From: Carnegiea gigantea
Lineage: Eukaryota; Streptophyta; Magnoliopsida; Caryophyllales; Cactaceae
Assembly: GCA_029747015.1 (NCBI GenBank)
Contig: JAKOGI010000447.1
Span: 507,501-571,500 of the forward strand
DNA: 64,000 bases
Direction of reading: 5' to 3'
Position numbers and translations under genes: made by a program. This document shows, piece after piece, positions 58,511 through 64,000 of the stretch (within the stretch, counting starts at the first letter, position 1; each line of letters opens with the position of its first letter). Below the pieces are notes generated by a model that was given only the letters and a program-made list of their open reading frames with translations, had not been told where the DNA came from and did no database searches.

Positions 58511-59139
58511 TTGATCTTCTTTGAGTTTTCTCACAACTTGGATGGCCTCTTCGACTTCTTTGGGGTTGGATTGCCTTTGAACTTGATCATCCTCATTGCT
58601 CCCCATGGGTACATCATCCTCCCCTTGTTGGAGAGAATTTGCCCTCAAATTTGCATGGTCATCATCACCAAAATACGGTTTAAGGATGCATAAGACTCCG
58701 AATTCTCCCAGTTGAGAATGGCTTGCTTTCGGTGGTTGTTGGCTAGATTTCGTGGAGCAAAGGGGGCTAAGGTGAATTTTCGGCCATCTTTGTGAAAAGT
58801 GTATATATTTTGGTAACCATCATGCATTACCCTCCGATCATATAGCCAAGGCCTTCCCAATAGGATATGACAAGCATCCAGGGAGATGATATCACACCAT
58901 AGTTCATCTTGATAGCTTTTACCAATGGAGAAGGACACCAAGCAGTGATGTGAAACTCATAGGCCTTTACCTTCGTTAAGCCATTGAATAGAGTAGGGTT
59001 GGGGGTGTGATTCGGCCTTAAGATTGAGCTTTGTCATCAAGGTAGTAGAAGCCACATTGGTGCAACTTCCCTCATCCACAATAAGAGAACACACTTGGTC
59101 ATTGATGGTGCAGCTTGTATGGAAGATGTCCTTACATTG
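58511..59139 (-). pseudogene. Protease remnant, TR-GAG copy 1
   Basis: The frame continues directly from gag after a TAA at 59140-59142: FHTSCTINDQVCS, then the aspartic protease active site LIVDEGSCTNVAS (59047-59082 on plus). LNEGKGL-stop-VSHHCLVSFSIGK, LWCDIISLDACHILLGRPW and GRKFTLAPF follow. This is the retropepsin seen at the start of Ty3/gypsy pol. After it the coding sequence jumps within about 150 codons into the LTR, so the pol domains are deleted. Confidence 0.82.
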
Positions 59140-60293
59140 TTAATCATGGTTGGAGCCCTTGTTACCATTCAAAGCCCTTCTAAGCATAAGCAACTCTCCT
59201 TCATTCGCTTCCACCACACATTCCTCCTCAATCTCCATTAAATGAACCTCCTTGTCACCCCCTTCCTCCTTTAACTCGGCTTCTTCAAGTTCTTGGTACT
59301 CCACCAAGGTGATGACCTTTCTATTAGGATAATCCAAGGCTATATGTCCAAACCCTTGACACTTGAAGCACCTTCTCTTCTCATAAGGGTTGAGGGGTGA
59401 TTTTGTGGGGTTTGGCTTGGAAATAGGTGGGGCTGTGGGTGTGTTTAGGGGTTTAGGAGTAGGGGTAAAACTTCCATTGTCAAAAGGGTAGCTACCTTGA
59501 GAGGGTTTTAAGGGTTCTTTCTTGAACTTGGCTTTCTTTTGGAGTTCAACTTTGTGGGCTAGTGAGCAAATTTCTTCGAGAGTGGTGTAATGTTGCAACT
59601 CCATAACATTCTTTATAGACTCGTTTAACCCTCCCAAGTATCTTACCATGGTTTGAGCTTCATCCTCCCTAATGTCACAAGTCATAACAAGCTTTTCAAA
59701 TTCACGGGTATACTCTTCCACACTTTTAGTTTCTTACCTAAGGTTATAGAGTTTGGTGTGGTTGTCTTGAAGGTGGTGGGGTGGTAGAAATTTGGGTTTG
59801 AGTTTTTCCTTTATCTTTCTCCGTGATTTAATTTTCCCCTTCCCATCCCTAGCCCTCTTAGCTAAGACATTACTCCACCAAATAGAAGCATACCTACAAA
59901 GCTTCAAGGCTACAAGTTTTACCTTCTTGTCATCGGAATGTCTTTATACTTAAACACTCTTTCCAAGGTGTTCATCCACTCAATGAAATCATCCGGGTTG
60001 AGTTGGCCTTCAACCTCCGGAATTTCGACCTTGAAATCCATGGCAAGTGGCTTGTCTCTTCTTATTCTTTTTGGCCTCCTCTCAAGGTCTTCATCGCTTG
60101 TAGCAAAAGGGTTGCCTTTGGATTCTTCTCCCACCGATTGAGAGTCACTAGAGTGAGAGCTTTGAACCTCCCGTCGGTTGTTCCTTATAGCTTGGTCTAA
60201 CTCCTTCCTAAGATACTCAAGTTGAGCATCCATTTCAGCATTTAGTTTCATGAGTTGCTCAAACTTTTCTTCTAGAGAAGTGCTTGAAGACAT
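59140..60293 (-). pseudogene. gag: gag, TR-GAG copy 1
   Basis: From ATG 60293 (MSSSTSLEEKFEQLMKLNAE) there is a coiled-coil start, an acidic/serine linker and VEIPEVEGQLNPDDFIEWMN, the start of the capsid retrotrans_gag domain. YASIWWSNVL, CDIREDEAQTMVRYLGGLNE, a proline-rich spacer and a knuckle CFKCQGFGHIALDY follow. The final zinc ligand is tyrosine in place of cysteine. Lesions: one base lost near 59935 (shift after YKDIP), a TAA at 59734-59736 (NLR-stop-ETKSV) and the TAA ending gag at 59140. An upstream in-frame ATG at 60347 would add 18 residues; the internal one matches copy 2. Confidence 0.88.
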
Positions 60294-60579
60294 CTTGGTT
60301 CTTTTGAGAGAGGGATTGTGTGTTTTGGCACGGTTAGGGCGTGGCACGGTCGTGCTTAATGGCTCAATTAGGCTGTGCTGGCTTGCTTAACTAAAAAGGG
60401 TGAATCTGGACCTTGGCACGGTCGTCCCTATCAGCACGGTGTGGCTATCCTAGTTCATTGCCTGGGCACGGTTTGTGCTGGGTTACGAGAGTGTTTTGTA
60501 GGTTGGTTTTGGATTTGTGTTTGGGGATGAGTTTGAGATTGCGTTTAGATTTGAAAGCTTGGCCAAGAGAGTAGCCAAA
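60294..60579 (-). other. Leader with GGCACGG palindromes, TR-GAG copy 1
   Basis: Between primer site and gag, the motif GGCACGGT..GTGC occurs several times, for example GGCACGGTCGTGC near 60340 and GGCACGGTTTGTGC near 60466. Each can fold on itself. Copy 2 has the same array. Confidence 0.65.
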
Positions 60580-60591
60580 GCTCTGATACCA
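60580..60591 (-). promoter_or_regulatory. Primer-binding site, initiator-Met tRNA, copy 1
   Basis: Minus-strand TGGTATCAGAGC lies two bases downstream of the LTR end. It is the standard primer site complementary to initiator methionine tRNA and proves minus orientation. Confidence 0.92.
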
Positions 60592-60593
60592 CT

Positions 60594-61602
60594 TGATGCA
60601 CCTCTGAGATCTTGAAATGAAGATCAAAGAGGAGATCTCAGCTAGTGATAGGAGAAGAGGAAGAAGAAAGGTTCGGTTTGTGCTTGTATGAGAAGATAGA
60701 TAACTGGCTAAGATTCTTGGATAAGATATCACCACCAAGAATGCTTAGGGCTCACCTTTAAGGCTAAAAGAGATAAGATATCACCACTTAATTAACCTTG
60801 AAGGACTCTTGAACACCACTTTAGTGAGCTAAGCTAGAGATAAGCAAGAGAGAGAAAGAGAAACACAAGGGAGTATAAACTCAACCAATTCATATATTCC
60901 AAAAGTGAGTTACAAGCTGAGCTTCTCCCCACTTATATAGGCCTTAACAGTCAACAAAAACCAATGAAAAACAAGGCCAAAACAACTGGCCAAATGGAGA
61001 AGGGGAGGGGACCAAAAAGTAAGCAAGTATAAAAGTAAAAGCAAAAAGCCGTCAGCACTTTTCAAAACTGCAGCATCAAATTCAAACAAGCATATCTTCC
61101 AAAATACTTGCGCAAATTGGTTCCTTCCAAAGCTAGTCGAAAACCCTAAGTGTTTATTTTCAGGTAAGACCTCTTGTAGCCTCAGATTCCCAGCCGTTAG
61201 AAAGTTAGACCCTGATAAAGATAAGTATTTATCTGCTGCAATTGGACTGCACCTTTTTTAAACTTGCTTGTTTTTGAAACCTCAACCAAGGATTTGACTT
61301 GAAATTCTTTTGCTGGCCTTTCAGTACACTCCAAGAGGGTTTTAAAAAGTAGATTTGAAGGTTCCAACGTTCATCCAATGAAGGAGAAAATGGATCCATA
61401 AAATCAGGTACTGAAATGGTTGAACTTTGAGAGCTAAATTGGATGGGCAAATGAAGTCCAAATGACTTGAAATTTACTTTATTGGAAAGCTAACTTTATA
61501 AACTTAAAACTAAAAGCAATAAAATGGACTTAAAGCACCTTGAATCTAGGTGATTCCCACCAAGTTGTTGGACTTGCTGTTCAGAACTGCTGGGTAATGG
61601 CA
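60594..61602 (-). repeat. LTR 2 (shared middle LTR) of the TR-GAG array
   Basis: TGATGCACCTC at 60594 to GGGTAATGGCA at 61602. It aligns with LTR 1 over its whole length with scattered substitutions. It serves as 5' LTR for copy 1 and 3' LTR for copy 2. Confidence 0.78.
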
Positions 61603-62280
61603 TTGATCTTCTTTGAGTTTTCTCACAACTTGGATGGCCTCTTAGACTTCCTTGGGGTTAGATTGGCTTTGAACTTGATCACCCTCATTGCTCCCCATGG
61701 ATACATCATCCTCTCCTTGTTGGAGAGAATTTACCCTCAAATTCACACGGTCATCATCATCAAAATACGGTTTGAGGATGCATAAGACTCCAAATTCCCC
61801 TGGTTGAGACAAGGCTTGCTTTCGGTGGTTGTTGGCTTGATTTTGCGGAGAAAAGGGGGCTAAGGTGAATTTTCAGCCATATTTGTGAAAAGTGTATGTA
61901 TTTTGGTAACCATCATGCATTATCCTCCGATCATATAGCCAACGCCTTCCCAATAGGATATGACAAGCATCCAGGGGGATGATATCACACCATAGTTCAT
62001 CTTGATAGCTTTTACCAGTGGACAAGGACACCAAGCAACAGTGTGAAACTCGTAGGCCTTTACCTTCATTAAGCCATTGAATAGAGTAGGGTTGGGGGTG
62101 TGATTTGGCCTTAAGATTGAGCTTTAAGAGAACACACTCGGCCATTGATGGTGCACCTTGTATGAAAGATGTCCTTACATTGTTAATCTTGGTTGGAGCC
62201 CTTGTTACCATTCAAAGCCCTTCTAAGCATAAGCAACTCTCCTTCATTCACTTCCACCACACATTCCTCCTCAATCTCCA
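61603..62280 (-). pseudogene. Protease remnant, TR-GAG copy 2, active site deleted
   Basis: The same protease piece as copy 1 (KSYQDELWCDIIPLDACH, LLGRRWLYDRR), but 50 bases are missing at about 62124. The missing bases are those that encode the VDEGSC active site in copy 1 (59031-59080). The shift places the surviving 62211-61873 open frame in a hybrid reading. It cannot have protease activity. Confidence 0.82.
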
Positions 62281-63335
62281 TTAAATGAACCCCTTGTCGC
62301 TCCCTTCCTCCCTTAACTCGGCTTCTTCAAGTTCTTGGTACTCCACCAAGGTGATGACCTTTCTATTAAAATAATCCGAGGCTATATGTCCAAACCCTTG
62401 ACACTTGAAGCACCTTCTCTTCTCATAAGGGTTGAGGGGTGATTTTGTGGGGTTTGGGTTGGAAATAGGTGGGGCTGTGGGTGTGTTTAGGGGTTTAGGA
62501 GTAGGGGTAAAACTTCCATTGTCAAAAGGGTAGCTACCTTGAGAGGGTTTTAAGGGTTCTTTCTTGAACTTAGCTTTCTTTTGGAGTTCAACTTTGTGGG
62601 CTAGTGAGCAAATTTCTTCGAGAGTAGTGTAATGTTGTAACTCTACAACATTCTTTATGGACTCATTTAACCCTCCCATGTATCTCACCATGGTTTGGTC
62701 TTCATCCTCCCTAATGTCACAAGTCATGCCAAGCTTTTCAAATTCACAGGTATACCCCTCCACTCTTTTAGTTTCTTACCTAAGGTTACAGAGTTTGGTG
62801 TAGTTGTCTTGAAGGTAGTGGGTGGTAGAAATTTGGCTTTGAGTTTTTCCTTCATCTTTCTCCATGATTTAATTTTCCCCTTCCCTTTCCTAGCGCTCTT
62901 AGCTAAGACATTACTCCACCAAATAGAAGCATACCTACGAAGCTTCAAGGCGACAAGTTTTACCTTCTTATCATCGGGAATGTCTTTATACTCAAACACT
63001 CTTTCCACGGTGTTCATCCACTCAATGAAATCATCCGGGTTGAGTTGCCCTTCAACCTCCGGAATTTCGACCTTGAAATCCATGGCAAGTGGCTTGCCTC
63101 TTCTTATTCTTCTTGGTCTCCTCTCAAGGTCTTCATCGCTTATAGCAAAAGGGTTACCTTTGGATTCTTCTCCCACCGATTGAGAGTCACTAGAGTGAGA
63201 GCTTCGAACCTCCCGTCGGTTGTTCCTCATAGCTTAGTCTAATTGCTTCCTAAGATACTCAAGTTGAGCATCCTTTTCAGCATTTAGTTTCATGAGTTGC
63301 TCAAACGTTTCTTCTAGAGAAGTGCTTGAAGACAT
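62281..63335 (-). pseudogene. gag: gag, TR-GAG copy 2
   Basis: From ATG 63335 it has the same layout as copy 1. Lesions unique to this copy: a TAA in RKQLD-stop-AMRNN near 63234, one base lost in the FLPP stretch near 62835, and one base lost near 62292 (DKGFI). It keeps the base that copy 1 lost near 59935. Lesions shared with copy 1: the NLR-stop-ETK TAA at 62776-62778, tyrosine for the last knuckle cysteine (CFKCQGFGHIASDY), and the TAA at the gag/protease boundary (62183-62185). Confidence 0.88.
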
Positions 63336-63621
63336 CTTGGTTCTTTTGAGAGGGGGATTATGTGTTTTGGCACAGTTAGGGAGTGGCACGGTCGTGCTCA
63401 ATGGCACGGTCAGGCCATGCTGGCTTGCTTAACTGAAAAGGGTGACGCTAGACCTTGGCAGGGTCGTGCCTATTAGCACGGTGTGGCTACTATGGTTCAC
63501 GGCCTGGGCACGGTTTGTGCCGGGTTACGGGAGTGTTTTGTGGGTTGGTTTTGGATTTATGTTTGACGATGTGTTTGGGAATGTGTTTGGATTTGAAAGC
63601 TTGGCCAAGAGGGTAGCCAAA
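63336..63621 (-). other. Leader with GGCACGG palindromes, TR-GAG copy 2
   Basis: GGCACGGTCGTGC near 63384, GGCACGGTTTGTGCC near 63507 and several half-sites repeat the copy 1 leader. The palindromes are kept although the surrounding bases have changed. Confidence 0.65.
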
Positions 63622-63633
63622 GCTCTAATACCA
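63622..63633 (-). promoter_or_regulatory. Primer-binding site, copy 2, one change
   Basis: Minus-strand TGGTATTAGAGC differs from the initiator-Met site by one C-to-T change. It lies two bases from the LTR 3 start. Confidence 0.85.
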
Positions 63634-63635
63634 CT

Positions 63636-64000
63636 TAATGCACCTCTGAGATCTTGAAATGAAGATCAAAGACGTGATCTCAAGTAGTGATAGGAAAAGA
63701 GGAAGAAGAAAGGTTTCGGTTTGTGCTTGTATAAGAAGATAGATAATTGGCTAAGATTCTTGGATAAGATATCACCACCAAGAATGCCTAGGGCTCACCT
63801 TTAGGGTTAAAAGAGATAAGATATCACCACTCGATTAACCTTGAAGGACTCTTAAACAGAAATCTAGTGAGCTAAGCTAGAGATGAGCAAGAGAGAGAGA
63901 AACACAAGGGAGTATAAACTCAACCAATTCATATATTCCAAAAGTGAGTCACAAGCTGAGGTTCTCCCCACTTATATAGGACTTAACATTCAGCAAAAAC
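63636..64000 (-). repeat. LTR 3 of the TR-GAG array (truncated by window edge)
   Basis: TAATGCACCTCTGAG and the following 350 bases align with LTR 1 and LTR 2. The terminal TG has become TA. Confidence 0.85.

Larger units (their letters stand above)
57502..64000 (-). mobile_element. Tandem TR-GAG-type array: LTR-gag-LTR-gag-LTR
   Basis: Three LTR starts (TGATGCACCTC at 57502 and 60594, TAATGCACCTC at 63636) flank two near-identical internal regions, giving units of 3092 and 3042 bp. Each internal region has, on the minus strand, a primer site, a leader, gag with zinc knuckle and a protease piece, then runs directly into the next LTR. Reverse transcriptase, RNase H and integrase are absent from both. 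This fits TR-GAG elements, which must be mobilised by a full relative. A shared middle LTR indicates unequal recombination rather than two insertions. The right end is outside the window. Confidence 0.9.

Noticed and set aside
62695..63183. 162-codon plus-strand open frame
   Set aside because: It is antisense to gag copy 2; the minus strand shows the conserved gag blocks.

Overview
The window is plant nuclear DNA, very probably an angiosperm intergenic region made almost entirely of transposable elements. The evidence is the set of families present: Athila-like Ty3/gypsy elements, an En/Spm-type CACTA element with a TNP2 transposase, an L1-type LINE whose ORF1 carries a DUF4283 domain and whose ORF2 ends in RNase H, an RTE-type LINE, a tRNA-like SINE, hAT and Tourist-like non-autonomous elements, and gag-only LTR elements. 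I found no intact host gene, rRNA, tRNA or CRISPR array. The species cannot be named from the sequence. All boundaries were read by eye from terminal motifs and target-site duplications (TSDs).

Layout. 1-13188 is an old Athila-like element on the plus strand. Its 5' LTR runs off the left edge, its 3' LTR is 10835-13188, and gag, protease and env-position reading frames survive only as stop-riddled remnants. A 3.37 kb solo LTR (2392-5760, TSD ATCTA) is nested in its gag and a 1.1 kb hAT-like element (11360-12462, 8-bp TSD) in its 3' LTR. 13189-20654 is AT-rich DNA with a Tourist-like MITE (16066-16460), a SINE with a perfect 16-bp TSD (18129-18364) and a second hAT-like element (19092-19981). 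20655-28319 is a complete CACTA element with matching 3-bp TSD. It holds TNP2 and TnpA-like genes on the minus strand, each disabled by only a few visible lesions. 28456-34715 is a decayed L1-type LINE on the plus strand.

35290-48198 is the most unusual part. It has a diverged direct duplication with CT-rich tracts, then three clusters of a TTGACGG motif. Between the first two lies a degraded copy of the start of a PCNA (replication sliding clamp) gene at 38866-39040. To the right are a pseudogene of the Myb/NAM-associated type often found with Harbinger-like transposons (40364-41685), an AT-rich array with a higher-order period of about 297 bp (41820-43260), and a second array of AAATTT-rich repeats.

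48199-49080 is another solo LTR. From 50449 to the right edge there is a stack of minus-strand retroelements, each apparently inserted into the previous one: an RTE LINE (to 51663), a second Athila-like element (51664-54586), an unclassified LTR element (54587-57501), and a tandem LTR-gag-LTR-gag-LTR array (57502-64000). The array's units are about 3.05 kb. They have an initiator-Met tRNA primer site, gag and a protease remnant, but no reverse transcriptase or integrase, which fits TR-GAG non-autonomous elements.

Nothing here works as a pathway. The window records successive insertion and decay, with several copies sharing inactivating lesions that date their amplification.
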